Assembly (NCBI RefSeq): GCF_013407925.2
Contig: NZ_CP060201.1
Span: 1,612,001-1,676,000 of the forward strand
Origin: Pseudomonas protegens
Lineage (GTDB): Bacteria; Pseudomonadota; Gammaproteobacteria; Pseudomonadales; Pseudomonadaceae
DNA: 64,000 nucleotides
Direction: 5' to 3'
The position numbers and the translations under genes are program-made. This document shows, piece by piece, positions 33,813 to 42,869 of this stretch; position 1 is the stretch's first letter; each line of letters begins with the position of its first letter. The notes beneath the pieces were generated by a model. It was not told where the DNA came from, did no database searches, and saw only the letters and a program-made list of their open reading frames with translations.

Positions 33813-36281
33813 TCAGAACGCCAGGCTGACGCGGCTGTAGTAGTAGCCGCCGCCCAGTCCATAAGGCGAGAACATCCCGTATTCATAGGTCCCCGCCCAG
33901 GCCTTGAGGCCGATCTTGTCCGGGTACACGTCGAACAGGTTGTTGGCGCCCACGGCCACGGTGAGGTTCTGGGTCACGTCGTAGGCCACGTCCAGGTCGG
34001 TGATCCACTTGGCGCTGTAGGTACGGTCGTTGGCCGGGATGTTCGAGCCTTCGGTGTACTCGCCAAAGCGGGTCAGCTGCAGGTTGGTGGTCCAGTCGCC
34101 GACCTTGTAGTTAGTGGAGAGGATCCACTTGTCCTTGGGCGTGGATTTAGTCAGGTCGATCTGCTGCTGACGGTCGAACAGCACATAACCGGCCCCCAGG
34201 CGCGACAGGGCCGCCGGGGTGTCCGCCAGGTCGCGGATGCTGGTCTTGTTGTGGTTGTAGGCGACGCTCCATTTGGCCGTGCCGTACTCGCCGAACGACT
34301 GGCTGTAATCGGCCACCAGGTCGACGCCCTTGGTCCGGGTATCGGCGGCGTTGGTGTAGTACTGCCCGGCGAGGTTCGGCGACAGGCCGTTCTCCACCAG
34401 GATCTGCGACACCGCCGGGCCCTTGAGGATGCCGGTCTGGAGGATGCGCTTGTCGATGTCGATCAGGTAGAAGTCGGCGGTCAGACGCAGGCGCTCGGTG
34501 GGTTCGGCGGTGAAGCCCAGGCTGTAGTTGCGCGAGGTTTCCGGCTCCAGGTCCTTGGCCCCCAGGGCAATGGCTTCCGGCGAGTTGGGGCGCATCTGTT
34601 TGGTGCGCACCGAGCTGGTGGTGCCGCCCGCGCCGAACTGGGTCACGGTGCTGGTGGTGGAGAACACGCTCTGGGCCAGGGACGGCGCGCGGAAGCCGTT
34701 GCTCACCGCCGCGCGCACCGCGTAGCCGGGGAGGAACTCGTAGCGCGTGGTCAGCTTGCCGCTGGTGGTATCGCCCACCCCGAGGTTGTACTTCTCATAG
34801 CGCGCCGCCGCGCCGACGTACCAGTTGGGGGTGATGTTCAGGCCGAAATCCACATAGGCGGCTTCGCTGTGACGCTTGAGGCTGTAGGCGTCTTCCGGGG
34901 TGGTGCCGTTGACCGAGAACAGTCCCGGGTCCGGCACCACGCCGGCGAAGGGGCCGGTGGCCGGGACGTAGCTGCCCTGGTTGTAGGAGTTGGGTTCGCC
35001 CTCCTCCAGCGCGTATTTCTCCCAGCGGTATTCGACCCCGAACGAAGTCTCCAGCGGGCTGCTCCAGCCGATGTCCAGGGCCCGGGAGAAGTCCAGGTTG
35101 TTGGTCCACTGGTCGAACACCAGATTGCCCAGGTGGAAGTCGTGCTGAGTGTAGGGGCCGTTGGAAATGTTCAGGTTGTTGGCGGTGTCCAGCACCCCGC
35201 GGTCCTTGCCATAGGTGCTCGACAGGTCCCAATCCCAGCCGCCCGCCAGGCCCTTGGCGCCACCGGCGACCTGGAAGTCGGTCTCGCGGATCTCGCGCCG
35301 CGCCTGGCCGCCGTTGGGGTACGGCGCATTGGGCACCCCCGCCAGGCTGGTGATGTCGGTGGGCTTGCGGTGGCCCAGGTTCTTGTTGCTGTTGCGGTAG
35401 CTCAGGGTCGAAAACGAATACAGCTTGAGGTCGTCGGCCAGGGGCAGCTCGGCGTTGTAGGCCAGGCTGGTGGTGCGGTCGCGGCCCAGGCCGTATTCGG
35501 TGCCCCAGCCCTGGCGATTGCTTTCTCGCGGGTCCGGCGAGCCGTCGGCCTGTTTGAAGTACAGCTGGCCGCTGGCGGCGCTGGAGCGCTCGTAGGGTTC
35601 CTGGAGCTTGGCGTCCCAGGACAGGTTGAAGAAGCCGCCGTCCTCCCCCAGCTTGTTGCCCCAGTTGAAGGCCTCGTGGCCGGTGGTGCCGTCACCGTCG
35701 TAGTACTGGCCAAGGGTGGTGTCCGAGGTCAGGCCCTCGGCGTTGCGCTTGAGGATGATGTTGATCACCCCGGCGATGGCGTCGGAGCCGTACTGCGCGG
35801 CGGCGCCGTCGCGCAGCACTTCGATGCGCTCGATGGCGGCGGTGGGAATCAGGTCCAGGTCCACCGGCACCGAGGCGTTGCCGACCCGCGCACCGTTGTT
35901 GATCAGCGCCGAGTTGTGCCGGCGCTTGCCGTTGATCAACACCAGCACCTGATCGCCGCCCAGGCCGCGCATGCTCACCCCGCGCACCAGGAACGCCGTG
36001 CCGCCGCCGTTGATGGTGGGGACGTTGAACGACGGCAGCAGGCGCCCGAGCATTTCTTTCAGGCCGTTCTGACCGATGCTGCGCAGCTGTTCGCTGTCGA
36101 TCACATCGATCGGCGCCGGGCTGTTGGTGACGGTGCGCTGCTGGCTGCCGCGCACGCCGGTGACCACCACGGTGCCGAGGGTTTCATCGGCGGCCAGCAA
36201 CTCCACCGGGGTTGCCAGGCTCAGCAGGCCAAGGCTCAGGGGCGCGGCGCCGAGGACGATTTTATGCAAGGACATACTCAT
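33813..36281 (-). CDS. TonB-dependent outer-membrane receptor, ligand unknown
   Basis: The 822-residue receptor has a signal peptide, a TonB-box-like ETLGTVVVTG, a plug domain (PIDVIDSEQLRSIG, SMRGLGGDQVLVLINGKRRH, RIEVLRDGAAAQYGSDAIAG) and a barrel ending in RVSLAF with the terminal Phe. The plug wording is that of the broad 'iron complex/other solute' group rather than of siderophore receptors. It stands in one operon with amine oxidase, RidA and a sulfonate-type binding protein, so an organic amine or sulfur compound is a better guess than iron. No Fur box is evident. Confidence 0.85.
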   Translation of the reverse strand: MSMSLHKIVLGAAPLSLGLLSLATPVELLAADETLGTVVVTGVRGSQQRTVTNSPAPIDVIDSEQLRSIGQNGLKEMLGRLLPSFNVPTINGGGTAFLVRGVSMRGLGGDQVLVLINGKRRHNSALINNGARVGNASVPVDLDLIPTAAIERIEVLRDGAAAQYGSDAIAGVINIILKRNAEGLTSDTTLGQYYDGDGTTGHEAFNWGNKLGEDGGFFNLSWDAKLQEPYERSSAASGQLYFKQADGSPDPRESNRQGWGTEYGLGRDRTTSLAYNAELPLADDLKLYSFSTLSYRNSNKNLGHRKPTDITSLAGVPNAPYPNGGQARREIRETDFQVAGGAKGLAGGWDWDLSSTYGKDRGVLDTANNLNISNGPYTQHDFHLGNLVFDQWTNNLDFSRALDIGWSSPLETSFGVEYRWEKYALEEGEPNSYNQGSYVPATGPFAGVVPDPGLFSVNGTTPEDAYSLKRHSEAAYVDFGLNITPNWYVGAAARYEKYNLGVGDTTSGKLTTRYEFLPGYAVRAAVSNGFRAPSLAQSVFSTTSTVTQFGAGGTTSSVRTKQMRPNSPEAIALGAKDLEPETSRNYSLGFTAEPTERLRLTADFYLIDIDKRILQTGILKGPAVSQILVENGLSPNLAGQYYTNAADTRTKGVDLVADYSQSFGEYGTAKWSVAYNHNKTSIRDLADTPAALSRLGAGYVLFDRQQQIDLTKSTPKDKWILSTNYKVGDWTTNLQLTRFGEYTEGSNIPANDRTYSAKWITDLDVAYDVTQNLTVAVGANNLFDVYPDKIGLKAWAGTYEYGMFSPYGLGGGYYYSRVSLAF

Positions 36282-36306
36282 GACTTCAGATCCTTTGACT
36301 GGCGCC

Positions 36307-36804
36307 TCAGCGCGCTCGGGCGGCGACGGTTTCGACTTCGATCAGGGCACCGGGCAGTACCAGCCCCGCCACTTGCACCGTGGTCCGGGCGGGTTTGAGC
36401 GGCTGTTTCTCGGTGCCGAAGAACTCGCGAAAGGCCACTTGCAGGCCGTCGAAATCCAGCTTGCCGCCCAGGGCCGGGTCGCCCACCAGGTAGATCCGCA
36501 GTTGCACCACATCCCCCAGGGTCAAACCCTGGCTGGCGAGGATCGTTTGCACCTTGCGCAGCACCTCGCGGGCCTGGCTCTCGGTGTTGCCCACGGCGTG
36601 GATCTGCTCCTTGGGCGCCTTGGGGTCCAGCGGATCCGGCAGCAGGCCGGAGAGGTAGGTCACCTCGCTGTTGGCGGGCAAGGTCACCGATTGCAGGATC
36701 GGCGAATGGGGATAGCTGGACGGCACGCGCTGGATGCCCGCGGCCCAACTGCTGCTGGCGGCGCACAACAGCCCCAGCCCTACGACGGTGTTTTTCAAAG
36801 ACAT
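36307..36804 (-). CDS. periplasmic RidA/YjgF-family protein
   Basis: The 165-residue protein has a signal peptide (MSLKNTVVGLGLLCAASSSWAA) before a RidA domain (about 25-163). It keeps the family's functional Arg140 (KPARTTVQVAG) and Glu156 (IEVETVA), so enamine/imine deaminase activity is likely. Export is unusual for the typical cytosolic RidA. The upstream gene encodes an exported amine oxidase that would produce imines, so this protein probably hydrolyses them in the periplasm. The start at 36804 is chosen because it begins the signal peptide. Confidence 0.85.
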   Translation of the reverse strand: MSLKNTVVGLGLLCAASSSWAAGIQRVPSSYPHSPILQSVTLPANSEVTYLSGLLPDPLDPKAPKEQIHAVGNTESQAREVLRKVQTILASQGLTLGDVVQLRIYLVGDPALGGKLDFDGLQVAFREFFGTEKQPLKPARTTVQVAGLVLPGALIEVETVAARAR

Positions 36805-36892
36805 GCAAAGACGCTCCAAGGTTGTGTTTGCCAGCCTCGGAGGTCCGCTACCCGGCAATGGGTGACTGCTGTTTTATGAGTGCTCGGCTTTT

Positions 36893-38470
36893 TCAGGCCG
36901 TTTGCTGTAGCGACGAGCCTTGCGCCCGTTGAAAAAGGTGCCGCACCACCCGCCGCGCGGCGCCGGCGGCGGCTTCCTGCCAGATGCCCACGCCGCTGTG
37001 GGCCAAGCCGTCGCTGGTCAGGTAGACCCGGCCCTGGGGCTGGTTGAGCAGGCTGTAGTCCGGCTCGGCCACTTCATGGCTGATCCACGGGCCGAAGTTG
37101 TAGGGGATCTTGCCCCAGGCAATCACCAGCGGCTTGCGCAGTTCATGGCTGTGGCCGGGGTGCAGCAGCTCCACCGCCTGACGGGAAATCTCGATCTGCT
37201 GGGCCAGGGTTTTCTCCCCGAAGCGGCGCGCGGTTTCACCGTTGTTGTAGGCCGCCACCAGCACCCCCTCGGCCTGGTTGAACCCGCCGCTGGGGTACCA
37301 CAGCCCGGAGGCTTCCTGGTTGATGAACGACAGCCCGCCATAGATCTGGTACTGGCTTTCCCAGAAGCGCCGCGACTGCCAGGCCACCTTGTTGGCGTAG
37401 CCGAACTGCACCGCGCCGATGGCCTGGCGCACCGGAGCGCTGAAGTTGTTCTCGACCTTGGCCAGCAGCGGCAGGGGCAAGGAACTGATCACGTAGTCGG
37501 CCTTGAGGCTCTGGGTGCGGCCGCTGCGCCGGTCCAGGTAGACCACTTCGACGCTGTCGCTGTGATTGGTGATCGAACGCACCTCGCTGTGCAGCCGCAA
37601 CTGCCCCTGCAGACGCCGGGCAAAGGCCTGGGGGATGCGGTCCATGCCGCCCACCGGCTGGAACATGGTGGGCGAGAATTCCGGGTATTCATCGATCATC
37701 AGCGCCGTGGTCAGCGCCGGGTTGAGCAGGGTCTGCAACGGCAGCGGGTCGTTCTTCTGCGCCAGCTGGTCGCCGGCACCGGGCCAGACCTTGTAGCCGG
37801 AGCGGGCCGAGCCCAGGTATTCCAGCTTGTCCGAGAGATCGCCCCAGGTTTTCAGGAAGCTCAGCAAGTTGCTGCGATCGGCCGCCGTCAGTTCCTGATC
37901 CAGGGCATGCCGGTTGACCGCCTTGGCCAGCAACTCGGAAAAGTGCCCGCGGCTGTCGTTGACCGCCTGACGGATCTGCAACGCCGGCTGGTTCAGGTCC
38001 GGGCGCACCAGGGCATTGCGACTGGTGTTGACCAGCACTTCCAGCTCCACCCCCAGTTCGCGGCAGTAGCCGAGCATCAACTGGTGGTGGCTGGGCAGAC
38101 GGCCGGCCCCGGCATTGAGGTAGAAGCCGTCATCGAACTCCGCGACCTGCACACTGCCGTCGCTGTACTCCACCCGATCGCCGCCGCGCACCGTCCAGTT
38201 GCGCCCGCCGACCCGGTCCCGGGCTTCCAGCAGCGTGACCTTGAACCCGGCCTTGTTCAGTTCATAGGCACTGACCAGGCCACCGATCCCGGCGCCGATC
38301 ACCACCACCGAAGCGCCCTTGCCCACGGCGGCTGCGGGCAGCGACGCATAGTTTTCCTCGAAGGCCTCGGCCTTGCCCGAACCGCCGAACAGGCCCATGA
38401 CCGCACTCGCCGCCTGGACCCCGCCGACAGCGGCGATACGGGCGATCAATTGTCTTCTGGTCAGTGGCAT
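36893..38470 (-). CDS. Tat-exported flavin amine oxidase (L-amino-acid/monoamine oxidase family)
   Basis: The 525-residue protein begins with a twin-arginine signal (TRRQLIARIAAVGGVQ). The FAD-binding GAGIGG motif (residues 59-64) is followed by EARDRVGGR, and the C-terminal QGRVYLTSDGLAHSGVGIWQEAA resembles the flavin-closing segment of amine oxidases. It should oxidise a primary amine or amino acid in the periplasm, giving imine, H2O2 or reduced quinone. It is the first gene of the operon with RidA, receptor and binding protein. Tryptophan 2-monooxygenase-like or LAAO roles are alternatives. Confidence 0.85.
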   Translation of the reverse strand: MPLTRRQLIARIAAVGGVQAASAVMGLFGGSGKAEAFEENYASLPAAAVGKGASVVVIGAGIGGLVSAYELNKAGFKVTLLEARDRVGGRNWTVRGGDRVEYSDGSVQVAEFDDGFYLNAGAGRLPSHHQLMLGYCRELGVELEVLVNTSRNALVRPDLNQPALQIRQAVNDSRGHFSELLAKAVNRHALDQELTAADRSNLLSFLKTWGDLSDKLEYLGSARSGYKVWPGAGDQLAQKNDPLPLQTLLNPALTTALMIDEYPEFSPTMFQPVGGMDRIPQAFARRLQGQLRLHSEVRSITNHSDSVEVVYLDRRSGRTQSLKADYVISSLPLPLLAKVENNFSAPVRQAIGAVQFGYANKVAWQSRRFWESQYQIYGGLSFINQEASGLWYPSGGFNQAEGVLVAAYNNGETARRFGEKTLAQQIEISRQAVELLHPGHSHELRKPLVIAWGKIPYNFGPWISHEVAEPDYSLLNQPQGRVYLTSDGLAHSGVGIWQEAAAGAARRVVRHLFQRAQGSSLQQTA

Positions 38471-38793
38471 GCCAGCGCTCCCTGCTGCGGATGGATAGTG
38501 CGTTCGGTTATAGCCCGCGGACTTATGCAGTCACTTGGGTCTATGGGAAGCCATCCTAGGGGCGCTCATTTAATAAGAGAAATACATTTTAAGCATATGC
38601 AAATATTACTTTGTTTCATATTCAGCCGCGTAGATATTGCACAAGACGCATGAACGACAGTGACTAGCCAGTCGCAGGACCATCCACCTTGGTCGGAGAA
38701 CCTGTACAGGAAAAAGCCGTCCGTAACATATTTATTGAACGGTAACACTGCAAATGATACCGTTCAAAAATCATGTTAAAAAGGACACCACCC
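38471..38793. other. divergent control region between amine oxidase and AbiE-like operons
   Basis: These 323 bp contain no supported gene. An AT-rich stretch at 38560-38640 includes ATATGCAAA (38595-38603) which also occurs upstream of the ABC operon at 47703. The right part holds the inverted repeat before the AbiE-like genes. Confidence 0.55.
38735..38767. promoter_or_regulatory. 10-bp perfect inverted repeat, candidate AbiEi-type operator
   Basis: TTGAACGGTA (38735-38744) and TACCGTTCAA (38758-38767) form a perfect 10-bp inverted repeat with a 13-bp spacer, 26 bp before the preferred start of the regulator gene. AbiEi antitoxins are known to autorepress through inverted repeats in their own promoters. 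Confidence 0.7.
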
Positions 38794-39813
38794 ATGAACT
38801 CCGAACTCCAGCACGCGGCCCCCCAACTGCCTGCGCTTGCTTCCTACATCGAGACCGTGCTCGGCGATACCCCAAGCTTCAGTCCCTGGGATCAGGCCCC
38901 CAGTCTTCCCTACTACCTCACCAGCCACTATTACCTTCTGCACATGACCCTGCTCGGACAAACCTGCGTGGTCTTGCTGGAGAACCCGCAGCAATCGGCC
39001 AGCTTGCCGGAGGTGAAAAAGCACATGGATACGCTGCGCAAACTGACCCAGGCCCCCCTGATCTTCGTGGCCGAGGCTCTGGCCTCCTATGAGCGCAAGC
39101 GCCTGATTGACAAAGGCGTGCAGTTCATCGTCCCCGGCAACCAGCTGTTCATCCCCGAACTGGGGCTTGATCTGAGGGAGTACTTCCGCGCCCGGCAGGA
39201 AAAAATCACGCTCATGAGTCCGGCCACCCAGGCCATGCTGATCAACCTGTTGATGAACCCCTCGCCGCCCTCGTTGCAGTTGTCCCAATCGACGCTGGGC
39301 TACCCGTTCAAGTACTCCAAGATGACCGTTTCCCGCGCCGTCAAAGAGCTGAAAGACCTGGGTTTGATCGTGGTCCACAACGACCGGCAAGCCCATATCG
39401 AGATCCAGATTTCGTCGCATCAACTCTGGGAAGACGCCAGGAAGCACATGCGCTCCCCCTTGAAAAAGACCCTGTGGCTGAACCAGATCCCGCACTTGAA
39501 TCACACGCCACTGCTGTTGGCAGGCGAGTCGGCGCTGCACGAGCACAGCCTGCTGATGGAACCCCGGCTGCCGGTTTACGCCTGCTCCAGTGAAACCCTG
39601 ACCACGCTCCTGAAGGACTCCCCGGCACTGAACGAAGTTGCCCCCGAGGACGCTGTCTGCGCGTTGCAGATCTGGTCCTACGAACCCACCGTCTATGCTC
39701 GGACAAAGGATGGCTGTGTCGATCCTTTCTCGCTGCTCCTGAGCTTGCAGGACAGCAAGGATGAACGGATCCAGATCGGCTTGAGCCAAGTGGAAGGAGG
39801 CTTGAAATGGTAA
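38794..39813 (+). CDS. AbiEi-like antitoxin/winged-helix regulator
   Basis: The 339-residue protein has a central helix-turn-helix (about 145-215; STLGYPFKYSKMTVSRAVKELKDLGL with the recognition helix SKMTVSRAVKEL) in the position expected for a MarR/AbiEi-like regulator. N- and C-terminal parts are not recognisable. The ATG at 38794 is preferred over 38773 because AAGGA lies about 10 nt before it. It overlaps the next gene by 7 bp. With an AbiEii-like nucleotidyltransferase downstream it fits a type IV toxin-antitoxin or abortive-infection pair. Base composition is lower in GC than flanking genes. Confidence 0.65.
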   Translation: MNSELQHAAPQLPALASYIETVLGDTPSFSPWDQAPSLPYYLTSHYYLLHMTLLGQTCVVLLENPQQSASLPEVKKHMDTLRKLTQAPLIFVAEALASYERKRLIDKGVQFIVPGNQLFIPELGLDLREYFRARQEKITLMSPATQAMLINLLMNPSPPSLQLSQSTLGYPFKYSKMTVSRAVKELKDLGLIVVHNDRQAHIEIQISSHQLWEDARKHMRSPLKKTLWLNQIPHLNHTPLLLAGESALHEHSLLMEPRLPVYACSSETLTTLLKDSPALNEVAPEDAVCALQIWSYEPTVYARTKDGCVDPFSLLLSLQDSKDERIQIGLSQVEGGLKW

Positions 39814-40559
39814 GGGGGCTGGATCGCTTCCGTGAGTACTTCACCGACTACACAGACCGCTACGTGATGATCGGCGGCGTGGCCGCCTACCTGAGCATGG
39901 AAGAAGCCGGCCAGGCGTTCAGAGCCACCCGAGACCTGGACATCGTCCTGATCATCGAAGCGCTGGACCCTTCGTTTGTCGCTCGGTTCTGGGAGTTCAT
40001 ACGAGCCGGCGGTTATCAGATCAAGCAACGCAATGACCAAAGGCCGATTTTCTATCGTTTCATGGCGCCGGCCGATACCCGCTTCCCTGTACAGATCGAA
40101 CTGTTCTCGCGCAGCCCGCAAGGCATCGATCTGGCAGAGGACGCGACCTTGAGCCCTATTCCTGTCGACGAAGCCGTCTCAAGCCTGTCGGCCATCTTGC
40201 TCAACGACCAGTACTACGAATTTTTACTCGCCGGCATGCAGCAGATCGACGCTATCACCCACATCGGGGCGGATCGGCTGATTCCCCTCAAGGCCCATGC
40301 CTGGCTGAACCTGACCGAGCGTCTGGGCAAAGGGGAGCGGATCGACAGCAAGAACATTCGCAAACACCGTAACGATATCTTGAGCCTCTCGGTCCTGCTT
40401 GCTCCCCACTCAACCCAGCTGCCCGGCCCGATAGCTGAAGATCTGCAGCAGTTCCTGCTGCAACTGGCCGAACAAGACGTGGATCCTGCCGCCATAGGGC
40501 TGACAGAAAGCCTGCAACAGACGATTTGGCGAATCAGACAAGCCTTTCATCTGGCCTGA
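39807..40559 (+). CDS. AbiEii/AbiGii-like nucleotidyltransferase toxin
   Basis: The 250-residue protein has the DNA-polymerase-beta-type nucleotidyltransferase core: GGVAAYLS (residues 23-30) and TRDLDIVL with Asp43 and Asp45. This matches AbiEii/AbiGii/MenT toxins, which transfer nucleotides to RNA targets such as tRNA ends. A strong GGAAGGAGG site lies inside the end of the partner gene. The later LIPLKAHAWLNLTERL (about residues 150-165) resembles the family's conserved Lys region. It is likely a defence or stress toxin neutralised by the upstream gene. Confidence 0.75.
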   Translation: MVRGLDRFREYFTDYTDRYVMIGGVAAYLSMEEAGQAFRATRDLDIVLIIEALDPSFVARFWEFIRAGGYQIKQRNDQRPIFYRFMAPADTRFPVQIELFSRSPQGIDLAEDATLSPIPVDEAVSSLSAILLNDQYYEFLLAGMQQIDAITHIGADRLIPLKAHAWLNLTERLGKGERIDSKNIRKHRNDILSLSVLLAPHSTQLPGPIAEDLQQFLLQLAEQDVDPAAIGLTESLQQTIWRIRQAFHLA

Positions 40560-40572
40560 AACAGTCAGCCTC

Positions 40573-41766
40573 CTAACCAGCGCTAGCGGCCTGCGCCGCA
40601 GCCAGCACCCGCAGCAGATTCCCACCCCAGATCTTCGCCAGATCCGCTTCGCTGTAACCCGCCGCCAGCAGGCGTTCGGTGATTTGCGGTAGCTGCGTCA
40701 CATCCTCCAGCCCCTGCACCCCGCCGCCGCCATCCCAGTCGGCACCGATGCCCACATGGTCCGGCCCCACCACGTCAAGGATGTGCAGCAGGTGGCGCAT
40801 GTAGTCGTCCAGGCTGGCCCTGGGCTGCGGGTAACGCGCCTCGACCTGACGAATCCGCTCGGCCAGGTCCGCCACCTGCGCGGGGCTCAGGCTCGCCGCC
40901 AGGCGGAACTCGCGGTACAGCGGTCCCAGGGCCTTGTCGCGCTCGGGGTTGGGCACGCGCTCGATCAGGTCGCTGGGGAAGCTGTTGACCTGCACCACTC
41001 CGCCCCTGGCCGCCAGCTGGCGCAGGCGCTGGTCATCCAGGTTGCGCGGATGGGCGGTGATCGCCCGGCTGCTGGAGTGCGAGGCAATGATCGGCGCCCT
41101 GGACAGCGCCAGGACCTGGTCGAATACCTGATCCGAGGCATGGGACACATCCAGCAGGATGCCCAGGCGATTGGCCTCGGCCACCAACTCGCGCCCCGCC
41201 GGGCTCAGGCCGTGCCACTGCGGCAGGGCGGTGGCCGAGTCGGCGAAATCGTTGTTGGCCGAGTGCACCAGGCCGAGCATGCGCAGGCCCTGGCGGTAAT
41301 AGGTGTGCAAGCGGGCCGGGTCGGCGGCCAGGGGCTCGGCGTTTTCCATGCTGATGAACACCACCCGCTGGCCACGGGCGACGATGGCCGTTACATCGCT
41401 GGCCTTGAGGGCCAGGGCGAAGTCATCGGGGTGGGCGGCGATCAGGTCGCGGATCCGCGCCAGCACCGCCAGCCCATGTTCGCTGGCCAGGGTCCGGCCC
41501 TCGGCGTTGAGCGGCCCCTGGGGGGTGAAGATGGCCCAGAAGCCGCCGTCCAGGCCGCCCTCTTTCATCCGTGGCAGATCGACCTGGGACAGATCGTCCC
41601 GGTAGTCGTGGCGCTGGGTGATGTCCCAACCGGGGCGGGCCAGTTGCATCGGGGTATCGAGGTGGCTGTCGAGCACCGTCAGGCGCTGGTGCAACGATTG
41701 CGCCGGGCTGGCGGCCAGCGCCCAGGGGCTGACCAGCGCCAGGCAGAGCAAGGTTCGAGAAAACAT
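40573..41766 (-). CDS. M19-family (membrane/renal) dipeptidase, exported
   Basis: The 397-residue protein has a signal peptide (MFSRTLLCLALVSPWALAA) and the M19 zinc site: His35 and Asp37 in DSHLDTP, Glu in SMENAEP, His in LVHSANND and His in IIASHSSSRAI. It should cleave dipeptides, including cysteinylglycine-like and D-residue-containing ones, in the periplasm. It ends the leftward sulfur/organic-acid cluster, separated from the SBP gene by a REP pair. It converges on the AbiE-like operon with a 13-bp gap. Confidence 0.88.
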   Translation of the reverse strand: MFSRTLLCLALVSPWALAASPAQSLHQRLTVLDSHLDTPMQLARPGWDITQRHDYRDDLSQVDLPRMKEGGLDGGFWAIFTPQGPLNAEGRTLASEHGLAVLARIRDLIAAHPDDFALALKASDVTAIVARGQRVVFISMENAEPLAADPARLHTYYRQGLRMLGLVHSANNDFADSATALPQWHGLSPAGRELVAEANRLGILLDVSHASDQVFDQVLALSRAPIIASHSSSRAITAHPRNLDDQRLRQLAARGGVVQVNSFPSDLIERVPNPERDKALGPLYREFRLAASLSPAQVADLAERIRQVEARYPQPRASLDDYMRHLLHILDVVGPDHVGIGADWDGGGGVQGLEDVTQLPQITERLLAAGYSEADLAKIWGGNLLRVLAAAQAASAG

Positions 41767-41807
41767 CGGGCCTCCTGGCCAATCAAAGAAATCGCCCCAC
41801 CTGACCG

Positions 41808-41888
41808 TAGGAGCTGGCTTGCCAGCGAAGGCGGCCCCGAGATCGATGCAAGGCTCAAGGGCCTATTCGCCGGCAAGCCAGTTCCTAC
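41808..41888. repeat. REP element pair
   Basis: Two oppositely oriented REP palindromes (GTAGGAGCTGGCTTGCCAGC, then TTCGCCGGCAAGCCAGTTCC) occupy the gap between the M19 dipeptidase and SBP genes. Confidence 0.75.
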
Positions 41889-41894
41889 AAGGGG

Positions 41895-42857
41895 TCAGGA
41901 CCAGTGGAAGCTGCGGTCCCACAGGCCGGAAACATCCAGTTGCTGGGGCAGGACGCCGGCTTCGAAGAACAGGTCGGCAACGTCCTGCTGGGATTTCACC
42001 GCCGCGTCGTCCACCGGTTGCAGCAATCGCGGGCCGCTTTGGGCGCGGTACTGGGCGAGGAACACTTCGCGCGGCATGCCGAGGATCTGCGCGCTCTTGG
42101 TCGCCCATTCCTCGGGGTGGCTGGCGATCCATTGCCAGGCGCGGTACTCGCGCAGGATGTAGTCGGTGATCGCCGCGTGCTTGAGCGGGTTGGCAATGCT
42201 GTTCTGGTTGGCGGCGATCACGTAGTTGCCGGACAGGTAGCCCTGGCCGGTCTTCAGCACCCGGGCCCCGGCCCGCAGTTCCGCCAGCTGGATGAAGTAG
42301 CCGAAGCTGACCCAGGCATCCAGGGCGCCGTTCTGGAAGGCGGCGAAACCGTCTTGCGGGGTCAGCGCCATGGGCACGATGTCGGCAAAGCCCAGGCCCT
42401 GTTCCTTCAGCGCCTTGAGCAGAAAGTAGTGCGAGCTGGTGGAGCGGATATAGCCGATGCGCTTGCCCTTGAGCTCGGCCACCGACTGCACCGCTGAGCC
42501 CTTGGGCACGATGAAGGCCTGGTTGTTGACGTCGCCGGTGAGCACCGCGATCAGCTTCACCGGGGCCTGGTTCTTGATGCCGAAGATCGGCGGGATCTCG
42601 CTCATCGGCGAGATGTCCAGGGTGCCGCTGACCAGGGCCTCGAAGCTCAGGTTGCCGCCGGTGAACTCGGCGTACCTGACCTTGTAGGGCGGCGGCTCGA
42701 TGCCCGCCTCGGCAAAGAAGCTCGGCGCCGCGCCCTTGTAGGTGGCGACGTTCAGGGTGACCCCGGACAGATCCACGGCGGCCCCCAGGCCCAGGCGCGG
42801 CAAGGCGGCGGCCAGACCGGCCAGGGCCGAGAGTTGGAGAAAGTGACGACGCTGCAT
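41895..42857 (-). CDS. SsuA/TauA-like ABC substrate-binding protein
   Basis: The 320-residue protein starts with a Tat-like signal (RRHFLQLSALAG) and has the NMT1/SsuA architecture (FTGGNLSFEALVSGTLDISPMSEIP in two halves, GKRIGYIRSTSSHYFLLKAL, AFQNGALDAWVSFG). It should capture a sulfonate or sulfur-containing anion for the ABC genes at 45984-47587. It is 12 bp downstream of the aldolase gene. The window holds a second such binding protein at 32823, only distantly similar, so two related ligands may be taken up. Confidence 0.85.
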   Translation of the reverse strand: MQRRHFLQLSALAGLAAALPRLGLGAAVDLSGVTLNVATYKGAAPSFFAEAGIEPPPYKVRYAEFTGGNLSFEALVSGTLDISPMSEIPPIFGIKNQAPVKLIAVLTGDVNNQAFIVPKGSAVQSVAELKGKRIGYIRSTSSHYFLLKALKEQGLGFADIVPMALTPQDGFAAFQNGALDAWVSFGYFIQLAELRAGARVLKTGQGYLSGNYVIAANQNSIANPLKHAAITDYILREYRAWQWIASHPEEWATKSAQILGMPREVFLAQYRAQSGPRLLQPVDDAAVKSQQDVADLFFEAGVLPQQLDVSGLWDRSFHWS

Positions 42858-42869
42858 GGGCCAGGATCC

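Noticed and set aside
33813-36281. Siderophore receptor under Fur
   Set aside because: No Fur-like site is visible and the operon partners are amine/sulfur related.
33702-36398. 898-codon open frame antisense to the TonB receptor
   Set aside because: Gly/Val/Gln-rich translation typical of antisense third-position bias; the receptor frame on the other strand is unmistakable.
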